Notes: generated from the sequence alone by a model not told the origin. Numbered from the stretch's first letter, positions 7,840 through 17,013 are shown. The stretch: DNA of 34,690 nt from Clostridia bacterium (GCA_017462795.1 JAFTQL010000010.1:1-34690), one strand, 5' to 3'. Made by a program: numbers and translations.

Positions 7840-9210
7840 ATGCAAAGAGAACATTTGTCATCCCGTCTGGGATTCATATTACTCAGCGCCGGCTGCGCTA
7901 TCGGAGTGGGAAACGTATGGAAGTTTCCTTACCTTGTGGGCGAGAACGGCGGCGGAATTTTCGTACTTATTTACCTTGTATTCCTCGCGATCATGGGCGT
8001 TCCCGTAATGACCATGGAGTTCGCAATGGGACGGGCGTCCCAGAAGAGCCCTGTGCGTATGTATAATGAGCTTGTACCGGGGCAAAAGAAATGGCGCGCT
8101 CACGGATACGTTTGCCTTGCGGGCAATGTATTGCTGATGATGTTCTACACATCGGTATCGGGCTGGATGCTTCAGTACTTTTACTACATGGTATCGGGCA
8201 AATTTGAAAATATGACCTCTTCCGAGCAGATATCGGGTGTTTACGGCGAAATGCTCTCCGAGCCCGGGATATTGCTTGTGTTCCTCGCTATTGTTATCGT
8301 TATCGGATTCGGCGTGTGCGCGCTCGGTCTGCAGAAGGGTATTGAGAAGGTCACAAAGGTCATGATGCTCGCTCTGCTGGCTATCATGATAGTGCTTGTC
8401 TTCAACAGCCTTTTCCTTGACGGTGGACTTGAGGGTGTCAGGTATTATCTCGTTCCCGACTTTGCAAAGATGCGGGAGGCGGGTATCGTCAGAGTTATCA
8501 CCAACGCAATGAATCAGGCATTCTTCACGTTGAGCATCGGTATGGGCGGTATGGCTATCTTCGGAAGCTATATCGACAAAAAACGCTCCCTTATGGGAGA
8601 GGCGGTAAGCGTTGCGGCGCTCGATACCTTTGTTGCCTTCTGCTCGGGACTTATCATTATTCCCGCCTGCTCCGCGTTCGGTGTTTCCTATACGGCGGGA
8701 CCTCCCCTTATCTTCCAGACGCTTCCCAACATTTTTGCAAACATGTGGGGCGGACGTGTATTCGGAAGCCTGTTCTTTGTTTTTATGTCGTTTGCCGCTC
8801 TTTCAACTGTACTCGGAGTTTTTGAGAATATACTTGCGAGCCTGCAGGATATGCTCAGTTGGAGCCGCAAAAAGATATGCCTTATCGGCGGTATCGCCAT
8901 GTTTATCCTCTCAGTTCCCTGCGTTCTCGGCTTTAATCTGCTCAAGGGCTTCCAGCCTCTCGGCGCAGGCAGTGATATCCTCGGTCTTGAGGACTTTATC
9001 GTAAGTAATATTATTCTTCCCCTCGGTTCTCTGCTGTTTGTTCTGTTCTGCACCAACAAGAGATTTTGGGGCTGGGATAAATTCGTCGCTGAGGCAAATC
9101 AAGGCAAGGGACTGAAGGTAGTCAACTGGATGAGAATATACATGAAGTATGTTCTCCCCGTTATCATCCTCGCGCTGTTCGTCCTCGGAATGATATTCTA
9201 TTGGATATAA
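7840..9210 (+). CDS. neurotransmitter:sodium symporter (NSS/SNF) family transporter
   Basis: Predicted 456-residue inner-membrane sodium-coupled amino-acid importer related to LeuT and MhsT. The first helix carries the family signature: GCAIGVGNVWKFPYLVGENG (about 18-37), the unwound substrate- and sodium-binding segment. About eleven or twelve hydrophobic segments follow, including VITNAMNQAFFTLSIGMGGM, the helix 6 region. Length fits bacterial NSS proteins (about 440-510). AGGAGA (7829-7834) precedes the ATG at 7840. It may be read with the upstream lipoprotein operon, since no terminator lies in the 58-bp gap, and it is closed by a strong terminator at 9244. The substrate is unknown. Confidence 0.93.
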   Translation: MQREHLSSRLGFILLSAGCAIGVGNVWKFPYLVGENGGGIFVLIYLVFLAIMGVPVMTMEFAMGRASQKSPVRMYNELVPGQKKWRAHGYVCLAGNVLLMMFYTSVSGWMLQYFYYMVSGKFENMTSSEQISGVYGEMLSEPGILLVFLAIVIVIGFGVCALGLQKGIEKVTKVMMLALLAIMIVLVFNSLFLDGGLEGVRYYLVPDFAKMREAGIVRVITNAMNQAFFTLSIGMGGMAIFGSYIDKKRSLMGEAVSVAALDTFVAFCSGLIIIPACSAFGVSYTAGPPLIFQTLPNIFANMWGGRVFGSLFFVFMSFAALSTVLGVFENILASLQDMLSWSRKKICLIGGIAMFILSVPCVLGFNLLKGFQPLGAGSDILGLEDFIVSNIILPLGSLLFVLFCTNKRFWGWDKFVAEANQGKGLKVVNWMRIYMKYVLPVIILALFVLGMIFYWI

Positions 9211-9243
9211 ATATAATTAAGTGACCTTAAAGTAAATAAAACA

Positions 9244-9273
9244 GGGGCTGAGTTAAGTTGATAACTCAGCCCC
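9244..9273. terminator. bidirectional rho-independent terminator
   Basis: Perfect 12-bp stem GGGGCTGAGTTA/TAACTCAGCCCC with loop AGTTGA, between the convergent NSS and GH3 genes. On the plus strand it is followed by TTT; on the minus strand by TGTTTTATTT, the better T-tract. It probably ends both transcripts. Confidence 0.9.
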
Positions 9274-9304
9274 TTTGCGTACCGTCTTGACGGTGAATAC
9301 GCTG

Positions 9305-11476
9305 TTATTTCAATGTAAAGCTCTTGGTGAGCACAAGGTGATCCGCACAGCCCGTGGAGAGAGTGAACTCACCGGGCTCGGAGATATGATTGCAATCGAG
9401 GTCATAGAAACGGAGCATTGGCTCACGCACCTTGAAGGTGATAGTCTTTCTCTCGTGCGCGCCGAGCTCTGTCTTCTCAAAGGCAATAAGAGACTGTATG
9501 GGACGGACCGCAGACGCCCAGATGTCGTGCATGTAAAGCTGAACTACCTCCTTACCCGCGCGGTCGCTGTCATTAAGTACGGTTATGCTTACGGTGATCT
9601 CGGAATCCTTTGTCATGGTATCGGTGTCAAGCTCAAGGGACTCGTAAACAAAGCTTGAGTAGGACAGACCGTGACCAAACGGATACAGAGGCAGATTTCC
9701 GCAACCGATGTAATTGGAGGAATATGGCTGATGTATCTCGTCGGGCTTGGACTTGGGACGTCCGGTGGAAGGATGGTTGTAGTAGATAGGACACTGACCA
9801 ACCGCCTTGGGGAAGCTCATAGGCACCTTTCCGCTGGGGTTAGCTCTTCCGAACAGCAGATCTGCCGCCGCGCTACCACCCTCTGTTCCTGGGAACCACA
9901 TATGAAGTATGGCGGGAACAAGCTTATCAAGCTCTGTCAGCACAAGAGGTCTGCCGCTGAAGGTAAGAGCGACCGCGTTGGGATTTGCGGCAATGACCTT
10001 GCGGGCAAGCTGCATCTGGATACCGGGCAGACCGATATCAGCGCGGCTGTTGCCCTCTCCACTGTATTTCTGAGGCTCGCCGAGGCAAAGCACCACAGCG
10101 TCCGCGCCCTTTGCGGCGGCAACAGCGGCGTCTATTCCCTCCTCCGACAGCTCGTCATACTTAGCGGAGCAGCCCTCGGCTACGATGATCTCCGCATTGG
10201 GGAGAAGGCTTCTTATACCCTCGTAGACCGAAACACAGTCCTCGTTTTCACCGTTGCAGGACCAGGATCCCTTTATCTCATTAGTGGCGGCGAAAGGACC
10301 GACAAGAGCGATCCTCTTTATATCCTCGGAAAGAGGAAGTATGCCGTCATTTTTCAACAGGACAGCCGAAGCCTCAGCCGCACGGCGTGCTATATCCCTG
10401 TGCTCGGGGGTAAGGCAAACGCTGTTCTCCTTTTCGGGTGACGCTCCGTGATAAGGATCTTCAAAGAGTCCCAGCTCCTTCTTCAGCTCAAGCACCCTGA
10501 GGACTGCCTCATCAAGCTTTTGCTCAGATATCTCGCCGTCATTGACAAGGTCGGCAAGGTGCTTATAGTAAGAGGAGGACATCATCTCGATATCACAGCC
10601 GCAGTCAAACGCCATTTTAGCTCCGAGCCTCATGTCGTCGGTTATACCGTGTTTCTTAAGCTCGCCGATGGCATTATAGTCGCTTATGATAACTCCGTCA
10701 AAGCCCCATTCATCCTTAAGCACCTTGTTCATCAGCCATTTGTTGGCTATGGAGGGTACTCCGTTAAGGCTATTGAAGGAAGGCATGAGCATTTTTACGC
10801 CCGCGTCTATACAAGCCTTATAAGCGGGCAGATAATACTCGCGCAGAAGTCTTTCGGATATCTCCACGGTATTATAATCTCTTCCTGCCTCAGCGCCGCC
10901 GTACGCGGCAAAATGCTTGACGCACGCCGCTATATTGTCATGATCGGCCAGGTCGTCTCCCTGAAATGCCTCTACCTGCGCAGCGCCCATTACGCTGTTG
11001 AGATACGGATCCTCTCCGCAGCTTTCCATAACACGTCCCCAGCGGGCATCGCGGACATAGTCCACCATAGGCGTAAAGGTCACCTGCACACCGCCCGCGG
11101 ACGCCTCGCGTGCCGCCATCCTTGAGCATTCCTTTACCGTCTCGGGATCAAAGGACGCTCCAAGCCCCAGTGGAATGGGGAAAATGGTGCGAAATCCATG
11201 GATAACATCCATCATGAACATAAGCGGAATATGGTTTCTGTCCTCCTCAAGATGTTTCCTTTGGATATCCATCATTTCCTGTGCTCCGTGGAAATTAAGC
11301 GTGCTTCCAAGCTTTGACATATAGCTTTGGGGAATACCCAATTTCTCAAGAGGTCCTGTGATCTCCGCCGAGCTCTCTCCGAGAAACATTGCGTTGAGCT
11401 GGACAAGCTGTCCCACCTTTTCCTCAAGTGTCATCTGCGCCAGAAGCTTTTTTACATCTACATCTGATCTTGCCAT
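9305..11476 (-). CDS. glycoside hydrolase family 3 beta-glucosidase
   Basis: Cytoplasmic beta-glycosidase (no signal peptide), 723 residues, that would release terminal sugars from oligosaccharides. The GH3 N-terminal barrel shows RWGRVMESCGEDPYL (146-160), KHFAAYGG (187-194) and GVIISDYNA (261-269), in which Asp266 is the expected catalytic nucleophile. A C-terminal alpha/beta sandwich (SAVLLKNDGILPL onward) and a fibronectin-like domain (GKEVVQLYMHD) follow, the BglX-type arrangement. The open frame begins at a TTG (11491), but the ATG at 11476 has AAAGGA six bases upstream and is preferred. It ends a five-gene minus-strand run, 45 bp behind the TSCPD gene. The exact sugar specificity cannot be read. 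Confidence 0.92.
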   Translation of the reverse strand: MARSDVDVKKLLAQMTLEEKVGQLVQLNAMFLGESSAEITGPLEKLGIPQSYMSKLGSTLNFHGAQEMMDIQRKHLEEDRNHIPLMFMMDVIHGFRTIFPIPLGLGASFDPETVKECSRMAAREASAGGVQVTFTPMVDYVRDARWGRVMESCGEDPYLNSVMGAAQVEAFQGDDLADHDNIAACVKHFAAYGGAEAGRDYNTVEISERLLREYYLPAYKACIDAGVKMLMPSFNSLNGVPSIANKWLMNKVLKDEWGFDGVIISDYNAIGELKKHGITDDMRLGAKMAFDCGCDIEMMSSSYYKHLADLVNDGEISEQKLDEAVLRVLELKKELGLFEDPYHGASPEKENSVCLTPEHRDIARRAAEASAVLLKNDGILPLSEDIKRIALVGPFAATNEIKGSWSCNGENEDCVSVYEGIRSLLPNAEIIVAEGCSAKYDELSEEGIDAAVAAAKGADAVVLCLGEPQKYSGEGNSRADIGLPGIQMQLARKVIAANPNAVALTFSGRPLVLTELDKLVPAILHMWFPGTEGGSAAADLLFGRANPSGKVPMSFPKAVGQCPIYYNHPSTGRPKSKPDEIHQPYSSNYIGCGNLPLYPFGHGLSYSSFVYESLELDTDTMTKDSEITVSITVLNDSDRAGKEVVQLYMHDIWASAVRPIQSLIAFEKTELGAHERKTITFKVREPMLRFYDLDCNHISEPGEFTLSTGCADHLVLTKSFTLK

Positions 11477-11521
11477 AGTCGTTCCTTTCAATGCTTGTAG
11501 TGATTTTAATGATATGTATTT

Positions 11522-11773
11522 TTATTTATTTTTGTATTCCTTGAGCGCCTCTGCCACCTGGTCGGGACAGGACGTGGATTTGAAGCCGCACTTGATCCCC
11601 TCAAGTCTTGATATAGCCTCGTCAACCGTCATTCCCACAAGAAGTCTGGCAACGCCCTGTGTGTTTCCCGCGCATCCGCCCGAGAATTTTACCTTTGCTA
11701 TCTTATCTCCGTCAAGCTCGATGTCGATCTTACGGGAGCAGACACCGTGAGGTGTATACGAAATATTTTCCAT
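11522..11773 (-). CDS. TSCPD domain protein (TIGR03905-type)
   Basis: Small cytoplasmic protein of 83 residues. It has the layout of the short clostridial TSCPD family: YTPHGVCSRKI at the start, VKFSGGCAGNTQG in the middle, GIKCGFKSTSCPDQVAEAL at the end, with four conserved cysteines. The TSCPD motif is also found at the C-terminus of some ribonucleotide reductases, but the role of stand-alone members is not established; metal or nucleotide binding has been guessed. It lies between the prephenate-dehydratase-like and GH3 genes on the same strand, with short gaps. Confidence 0.85.
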   Translation of the reverse strand: MENISYTPHGVCSRKIDIELDGDKIAKVKFSGGCAGNTQGVARLLVGMTVDEAISRLEGIKCGFKSTSCPDQVAEALKEYKNK

Positions 11774-11805
11774 AATTATTACAAACCTTTTTCCTTTTAA
11801 TTAAT

Positions 11806-12669
11806 TTAAATTTTGTAAAGCCCCAACGGCGTATAGCCGGGGTATTCGAGATTCATGTAAAGAGCCATGGGAACAGGCGACTGTCCGAGAAAATCGATGG
11901 CAAAGTAGCACCGACAGCTCTTGTCGTCGTAAAGCACAGGCTGTGTGCCTATGGACGATATCCGTCCGCCGAGAGCGTCCGCTACTCCAAGCACCTCAGA
12001 TATAAAATCAGCGCCCTCTCTGACCACGGAAAACTCAAATCTCATCCTCGCCCCCTTGCGAAGAGACTTGTTAACGCTCCTTCCAACCAAGGCAAAGCCG
12101 ATGGACTCCGAGCCGTCCTCGCTTGATATCTCCACCTTATGGCATATCTTCAGGTCATATCTGTCCATCATGGAATAAAATGAGTATAGCTTACCGTCGG
12201 TATTGTTCTCCACTGGAAGTATACAAAACTCGCACCTGTTGTCAAAGACCGCCTCGCAGGCATCGGAGAAGGACGGCATGTAGCTCGCCTTGGCGACACG
12301 CACGATCTCCGAAAAGGAGAGAAAGGCATCGTCATTTCGTTTATTGCGCACATACGCTATCCTTCCGTGTGTTCCAGCCGCGGTCTCTTCCCCATCGTCG
12401 AAAAGATTGATATGCTCAAGCTCATCCGCCGACAGCTGGGAGCAGATGGTAGTGCATATATCCGCCTTATCCTTGGCATCCGGCACACCGAGAATGGCGC
12501 GCAGCTCACCCCAGACGGCATCCGTTCCATCCGCCGCGATATTCTCCCACACAAGCCTTGTTATCATCTCAACGCTTATCCTTTTTTGCTCAAGAGCCGA
12601 GCAGGAGCGCTTCTCCAGTGTTTTTATGTTTGATGTGATAACGCTCTTTGCGTGTTGGTAATCAGCCAT
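11806..12669 (-). CDS. prephenate-dehydratase-like protein with degenerate catalytic motif and ACT-like C-terminus
   Basis: A 287-residue protein whose layout resembles a P-protein: an N-terminal helical region (1-95), a segment resembling the prephenate dehydratase domain (102-198: GRIAYVRNK, SFSDACEAVFDNRCEFCILPVENNTDG) and an ACT-like end (209-287: FEFSVVREGADFISEVLGVADALGG ... FAIDFLGQ ... YTPLGLYKI). The LPVENNTDG stretch matches the family's (V/I)PIENS.(E/D)G. However, the active-site TRF motif, whose Thr is needed for catalysis, reads IGF here (190-192), and the usual GPxGTFS opening is lost. It is therefore probably not an active dehydratase; a regulatory or ligand-sensing role is conceivable. 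It starts 8 bp after htpG, so it is very likely co-transcribed with it. Confidence 0.6.
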   Translation of the reverse strand: MADYQHAKSVITSNIKTLEKRSCSALEQKRISVEMITRLVWENIAADGTDAVWGELRAILGVPDAKDKADICTTICSQLSADELEHINLFDDGEETAAGTHGRIAYVRNKRNDDAFLSFSEIVRVAKASYMPSFSDACEAVFDNRCEFCILPVENNTDGKLYSFYSMMDRYDLKICHKVEISSEDGSESIGFALVGRSVNKSLRKGARMRFEFSVVREGADFISEVLGVADALGGRISSIGTQPVLYDDKSCRCYFAIDFLGQSPVPMALYMNLEYPGYTPLGLYKI

Positions 12670-12677
12670 AACAGCTC

Positions 12678-14528
12678 TTAAAGCTCCATGAGTATATCAA
12701 AGCTGTCCTTCATAAAGCTTTGCATCTCATCAGCGGAAAATTTCTTCTGAGAGAGCAGAGACAGCTTGTAAAGATAGGACGCTATCTTCCGAGCCTTGTC
12801 CGGGTCGTTTGCCGCCGCGTCGCTCAGCTTTCTGACAAGGGGAGACGAGGTGTTGAGCACCAGCGTGCTCTCCACGGGCATACCACCCTCTCCCATGTTA
12901 TACATCTTCATCATCTCATCAAATCGGCGAGACTGCTCGGAGACATTGAGGATGGCGGGAATGCTCTCATCCTTGAGAGCGTCGAATTTCAGCGACACCT
13001 TATCCCCCGTGACCTCAGCGAATATGCCCTTCAGCTCCTCGCTCTCGCTGACCTCGCCCTCGCTCTTGAGCATATCGGCAACATCCGCGTCAACTCTGAG
13101 GAACTTCACGCCCTCCATGTATTGCTCAAGCAGGGACGCGAACTGCGTGTCTATGGGATGCTCGAACAGAGCCACCTCGATGCCCTCTGCGGCGAACATG
13201 GATATATACTGCGCCTGAAGCGCCTTATCCGTTGCGTAATAAACGGTATTCTCGTGCTTTTCCTTCGCGGTATCAAGGTACTCGGAGAAGGTCTTTGTCT
13301 CACCGCCCGTGAGTTTTATGAGAAGAGCGTTCTTTACCCTGTCATAGAACTTTTTGTCTCTCATGCAGGCGTACTTGATAAAGGGGCTGATATCTCCCCA
13401 TATCTTCGCGTACTCCTCGCGCTCGTTATTACACATGGAGCACAGCTTGTCCGCCACCTTCTTGACGATATGCGCGGACACCTTTGACACATAGGTATTG
13501 GTCTGCAAATAGCTTCTCGACACGTTAAGAGGAAGCTCGGGGCAATCCAGCACACCCTTGAGCATGAGCAGATATTCAGGAATGACCTCCTTGATGTTAT
13601 CCGCCACATACACCTGATTATAGAACAGCTTTACCTGTCCCTCAATGGTCTCGTACTCGTTGGCGAGCTTGGGAAAATAAAGTATACCATTGAAGTTAAG
13701 GGGATAGTCTGCGTTGATGTGGATATGGAACAGCGGCTCACGGTAGTCATTGAACACCTTGCGGTAGAATTCCTTATAGTCCTCGTCACTGCACTCGGAG
13801 GGCTGCTTCTGCCACAGGGGGGACTTATCGTTGATAGGCTCGGGCTGCTTCTTCTCTTCCCCTTCCTTTGCCTCCGTTTCCTCGGCAGACGCGTCAACAA
13901 GATATATCTCCTCGGGCATAAACGCGCAGTATTTTTCAAGCATAGCGCGGATCTTGGACACGGAAAGATACTCCTTCTCCTCCTCGGAGATATGCATGAT
14001 AACAGCCGTACCGTGCTCCGCCTTGTCACACGCCTCTATCTCATATTCGCCGTTCTCAAGGCAGTTCCAGTGAACAGCGGGCGCGTCGGTATAGGACTTT
14101 GTGATCACCTCAACGCTGTCGCTGACCATAAAGGAAGAATAGAAGCCGAGACCGAAATGACCGATGATACCGTTCTTTCCGTCGGACTCATTTTCATATT
14201 TCTGAATAAACTCAACAGCTCCCGAAAGGGCGATGCTACAGATATATTTGGTAAGCTCCTCCTCGGTCATACCTATTCCGTTATCCTCAACGGTAAGCGT
14301 TTTTGCCGCCTCGTCAACGGTGACGGTGATACGGTACTGCTCGTCGGTCGCCTCTCTGACTCCGAGGGATTCCAGACGGCGGAGCTTGGTGATAGCGTCC
14401 GTTGCGTTTGAGACTATCTCACGGAGAAAAATATCCTTCTCCGAATACAGCCATTTCTTTATAATTGGAAAAATGTGTTCCGTATCGACGGATATTCCGC
14501 CTTTTTTCTGATTGTTCTGATTATCCAT
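12678..14528 (-). CDS. htpG: molecular chaperone HtpG (bacterial Hsp90)
   Basis: ATP-dependent cytoplasmic chaperone, 616 residues, near the usual 610-640. The N-terminal GHKL ATPase shows EIVSNATDAITKLRR (37-51), EDNGIGMT and GHFGLGFYSSFMV. The middle domain includes GVLDCPELPLNVSRSYLQ, and a short dimerisation domain ends with DSFDILMEL. An acidic linker (about 212-230: ETEAKEGEEKKQPEP) lies between the N-terminal and middle domains, as in other Hsp90s. Its start overlaps the end of the AI-2E permease by 8 bp, with AAGGAAG inside that gene as ribosome binding site, so translation is likely coupled. No CIRCE is seen near it, in contrast to groES. Confidence 0.96.
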   Translation of the reverse strand: MDNQNNQKKGGISVDTEHIFPIIKKWLYSEKDIFLREIVSNATDAITKLRRLESLGVREATDEQYRITVTVDEAAKTLTVEDNGIGMTEEELTKYICSIALSGAVEFIQKYENESDGKNGIIGHFGLGFYSSFMVSDSVEVITKSYTDAPAVHWNCLENGEYEIEACDKAEHGTAVIMHISEEEKEYLSVSKIRAMLEKYCAFMPEEIYLVDASAEETEAKEGEEKKQPEPINDKSPLWQKQPSECSDEDYKEFYRKVFNDYREPLFHIHINADYPLNFNGILYFPKLANEYETIEGQVKLFYNQVYVADNIKEVIPEYLLMLKGVLDCPELPLNVSRSYLQTNTYVSKVSAHIVKKVADKLCSMCNNEREEYAKIWGDISPFIKYACMRDKKFYDRVKNALLIKLTGGETKTFSEYLDTAKEKHENTVYYATDKALQAQYISMFAAEGIEVALFEHPIDTQFASLLEQYMEGVKFLRVDADVADMLKSEGEVSESEELKGIFAEVTGDKVSLKFDALKDESIPAILNVSEQSRRFDEMMKMYNMGEGGMPVESTLVLNTSSPLVRKLSDAAANDPDKARKIASYLYKLSLLSQKKFSADEMQSFMKDSFDILMEL

Positions 14529-15930
14529 TCTGATCTTCCTTGCCTTCCTTATCGTTTTCTGTATTATTTTCGGTATTTACCGTATTTTCTGTATTTTCTG
14601 TATTCTCGCTATTTTCCCGGGGATTCTTGCCGTCCTTTTCCCAAGGGCAGGGCTTGCCTATCATCCTGAAGAAACGAACTCCGAGAGATTTGAACAGTCT
14701 TACCGTTGCCTTGAACAGCCTTGTGATGATCGGCTCACGGTGATCGTAAGGATCGACGACAGCGTCCTTGAGATAGTACTCCGCCGTATCCGTGACTTTA
14801 CCCTTGAGCTTGAGCCTGTTGTCAATTATCTCCTTGAATATGTTGACGATAACCGCAAACAAAGGCACTCCCACAAGCATTCCCAGAATTCCGAAATACT
14901 CGCCCATTATGAGAATGATTATAATTACCGCCAGCGAGCTGACACCCGTTGAATCCCCGTGTATCTTGGGGGCTATGATGTTTCCGTCTATCTGCTGGAT
15001 AACCAGTATAATAGCCACAAAAATGAACGCCTTGATAGGGTCTACGATAAAGATGATAAAGAACGAGGGAACAGCTCCGATGATAGGTCCGAGAATGGGT
15101 ATAATATTAGTAACACCGATAATGACCGCGATCAGCAAAGCATAGGGTACACCGAAGATAAGCATGGCGATAAACGTAAGTACCATGACAACGAGGCAGT
15201 CAAAAATACTTCCCATGAAGTAATTTGAAAAGGTTCTGTGCGTGAGCAGGATATATTTTCCGATCTTCTTGCTTCTTGTCTCAGAGAGCATTGCCGCGCC
15301 CAGCTTTTTAAACTGAGCCTGGAGCTTTTCCTTGGATATAAGCACATAGATGGAAATGATTATACCGAAAGCCACATTCTTGACACCCACAAACAGCTTC
15401 ATACCGTACTCGGTGACATACTTGGTAATTACATCTATCAGGTCGCCCGAATCCGCAAAGAATTTTACTATAAACTGCTTTATCTGCTCGGGGTTGACAA
15501 ACTCCGCGAGATTGCCGTTTGAGGTCACCTTTACTATCAGATCGTTTATTATCTCGGTAGTCTTCGCGATATAAGAGTCATATTTGCCTATAAACTCCTC
15601 AACGGTGGAAACAATAGAAGGCACAAGCAGATAAACAAGCCCGATAACCAAAAGCACAGCCACCACGTAGGTAGAAACGATAGACAGCGCTCTGAGAACA
15701 TTGAGGCGTTTTATTTTTTTGTACACCTTGAACTCAAAGAATCTGAGTATGGGATTGAGAACATACGCGATGCCAAAGCCGATTATAATAGGGCTGAACA
15801 CCGACAGCACCGACGATACCGCCGATGATATGACACCGATATTTACAATGGCGTAAAGCAACACAAACAAAACAGCGCATGTAATGAATATTGCCAGAGT
15901 GACCCTCTTGCTGCTGCCTTCGTTTTTCAT
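14521..15930 (-). CDS. AI-2E family permease (PF01594) with Asn/Glu/Thr-repeat tail
   Basis: Polytopic membrane protein of 469 residues in the TqsA/YdiK-type family, whose members export small molecules or exchange ions; few are experimentally assigned. It shows the expected arrangement: two N-terminal helices, a paired hairpin, a long extracytoplasmic loop (about 90-190), then a second group of helices with the family core GVPYALLIAVIIGVTNIIPI and LGPIIGAVPS. After the last helix (about 370) comes a hydrophilic cytoplasmic tail ending in a simple repeat (ENTENTENTVNTENNTEN). The ATG at 15930 has GGAGG 11 bases before it. It is first in the run with htpG; the functional link, if any, is unknown. 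Confidence 0.88.
   Translation of the reverse strand: MKNEGSSKRVTLAIFITCAVLFVLLYAIVNIGVISSAVSSVLSVFSPIIIGFGIAYVLNPILRFFEFKVYKKIKRLNVLRALSIVSTYVVAVLLVIGLVYLLVPSIVSTVEEFIGKYDSYIAKTTEIINDLIVKVTSNGNLAEFVNPEQIKQFIVKFFADSGDLIDVITKYVTEYGMKLFVGVKNVAFGIIISIYVLISKEKLQAQFKKLGAAMLSETRSKKIGKYILLTHRTFSNYFMGSIFDCLVVMVLTFIAMLIFGVPYALLIAVIIGVTNIIPILGPIIGAVPSFFIIFIVDPIKAFIFVAIILVIQQIDGNIIAPKIHGDSTGVSSLAVIIIILIMGEYFGILGMLVGVPLFAVIVNIFKEIIDNRLKLKGKVTDTAEYYLKDAVVDPYDHREPIITRLFKATVRLFKSLGVRFFRMIGKPCPWEKDGKNPRENSENTENTENTVNTENNTENDKEGKEDQNG
14559..14616 (-). repeat. 9-bp tandem repeat inside the AI-2E permease C-terminus
   Basis: Imperfect units of GTATTTTCT (plus strand) encode repeated Glu-Asn-Thr triplets. Because the unit is a multiple of three, gain or loss of copies would change tail length without shifting frame. 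Confidence 0.8.
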
Positions 15931-15967
15931 CTATATACAATCCTCCGTAAAATATATCATATTATTT

Positions 15968-15996
15968 ATTTTATATTATTATTACCGTCAAGTCAA
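15968..15996 (-). promoter_or_regulatory. sigma-A promoter of the AI-2E permease/htpG run
   Basis: Minus-strand -35 TTGACT (15991-15996) and -10 TAAAAT (15968-15973), spacing 17 bp, about 38 bp ahead of the permease start. It diverges from the ispE promoter. Confidence 0.7.
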
Positions 15997-16058
15997 GGGC
16001 ATTAGATATAAATTTACATATTGAACACAAAAAAACATCTTTTCTTACATCTTTTGTC

Positions 16059-16087
16059 TTGAAAAAATCACACAATTGTGTTATATT
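16059..16087 (+). promoter_or_regulatory. sigma-A promoter of ispE with palindrome in the spacer
   Basis: -35 TTGAAA (16059-16064) and -10 TATATT (16082-16087), spacing 17 bp. The spacer contains a perfect 12-bp palindrome, ACACAATTGTGT (16070-16081), ending exactly at the -10 box; a repressor bound there would block RNA polymerase. Confidence 0.7.
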
Positions 16088-16119
16088 AATTCTATGACGA
16101 TCCCATATCGGAGGTTACT

Positions 16120-17013
16120 ATGAATACAATAAAGCAAACGGTTCAAAAGGGCTATGCGAAAATAAATCTTCATCTGGACATAACGGGTATAATGGACGGC
16201 GGCTATCACAGCGTGAACAATATCATGCAAAGCGTCTCTCTTTGCGACACGGTGACACTGACAGAGAGAGCGGACGGCGAGTTTTTTGTCGTCTGCAACG
16301 CTGACGGAGTGCCTACGGGAAAGGACAATCTTGCGGTTAAGGCGGCTGTAGCATTTTGCGAGAGCGCGGGTGTGAGCAAGGGCGCGGATATCTACATTGA
16401 CAAGCGCATTCCCATGGCGGCGGGACTTGCGGGAGGAAGTGCCGACGCGGCGGCTGTTCTCAGAGGAATGAACGCCCTCTGCGGCTCTCCGCTGACTCTC
16501 CCGCGGCTGTGCGAGATCGGCTCACGGCTGGGCGCTGATGTTCCCTTCTGCATCATGGGCGGCAGCGCCTTTGCCGACGGAAAAGGCGACATTCTCCATC
16601 CCTTCCCCGCCATGCCTGACTGCGCTCTCGTCATCGCTTGCGGAGGTGAGGGTGTGTCCACGCCGATGGCATACGGTATGCTTGACCGACTTCATAACAA
16701 TTTTGGCAAGGACAGCGTGTATATCCCCCGCGACACGGAGGCTCTGAGAGGATTTTGTGAGTCGGGAGACATTGGCGGCGTGGCAAGGTCAATGTACAAT
16801 ATTTTTGAGTCCCCCATTCTCTCCGTGCGCCCCGTGGCGGCAAAGCTGAGGGAGGTCATGCTTGAGTGCGGAGCGATCGGCGCGATGATGAGCGGCAGCG
16901 GTCCGTCGGTATTCGGAATATTCCCCGACGACACATCCGCGTCCCGCGCGGCTGAGGCAATACGCGCAATGGGAGTCGAGCCGCATATATGCAGACCGAA
17001 TGCGAAAATGTAA
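16120..17013 (+). CDS. ispE: 4-diphosphocytidyl-2-C-methyl-D-erythritol kinase
   Basis: GHMP-family kinase of the non-mevalonate (MEP) isoprenoid pathway; it phosphorylates the 2-hydroxyl of CDP-methylerythritol. The 297-residue product starts with the YAKINLHLDI motif (Lys14 expected catalytic), has the ATP loop PMAAGLAGGSADAA (98-111), then LGADVPFC with its Asp, and the C-terminal MSGSGPSVFGIF glycine-rich motif. Length fits the family (about 280-300). CGGAGG six bases before the ATG is an excellent ribosome binding site. It stands alone behind its own promoter, divergent from the AI-2E permease; no other MEP pathway gene is nearby. Confidence 0.95.
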   Translation: MNTIKQTVQKGYAKINLHLDITGIMDGGYHSVNNIMQSVSLCDTVTLTERADGEFFVVCNADGVPTGKDNLAVKAAVAFCESAGVSKGADIYIDKRIPMAAGLAGGSADAAAVLRGMNALCGSPLTLPRLCEIGSRLGADVPFCIMGGSAFADGKGDILHPFPAMPDCALVIACGGEGVSTPMAYGMLDRLHNNFGKDSVYIPRDTEALRGFCESGDIGGVARSMYNIFESPILSVRPVAAKLREVMLECGAIGAMMSGSGPSVFGIFPDDTSASRAAEAIRAMGVEPHICRPNAKM

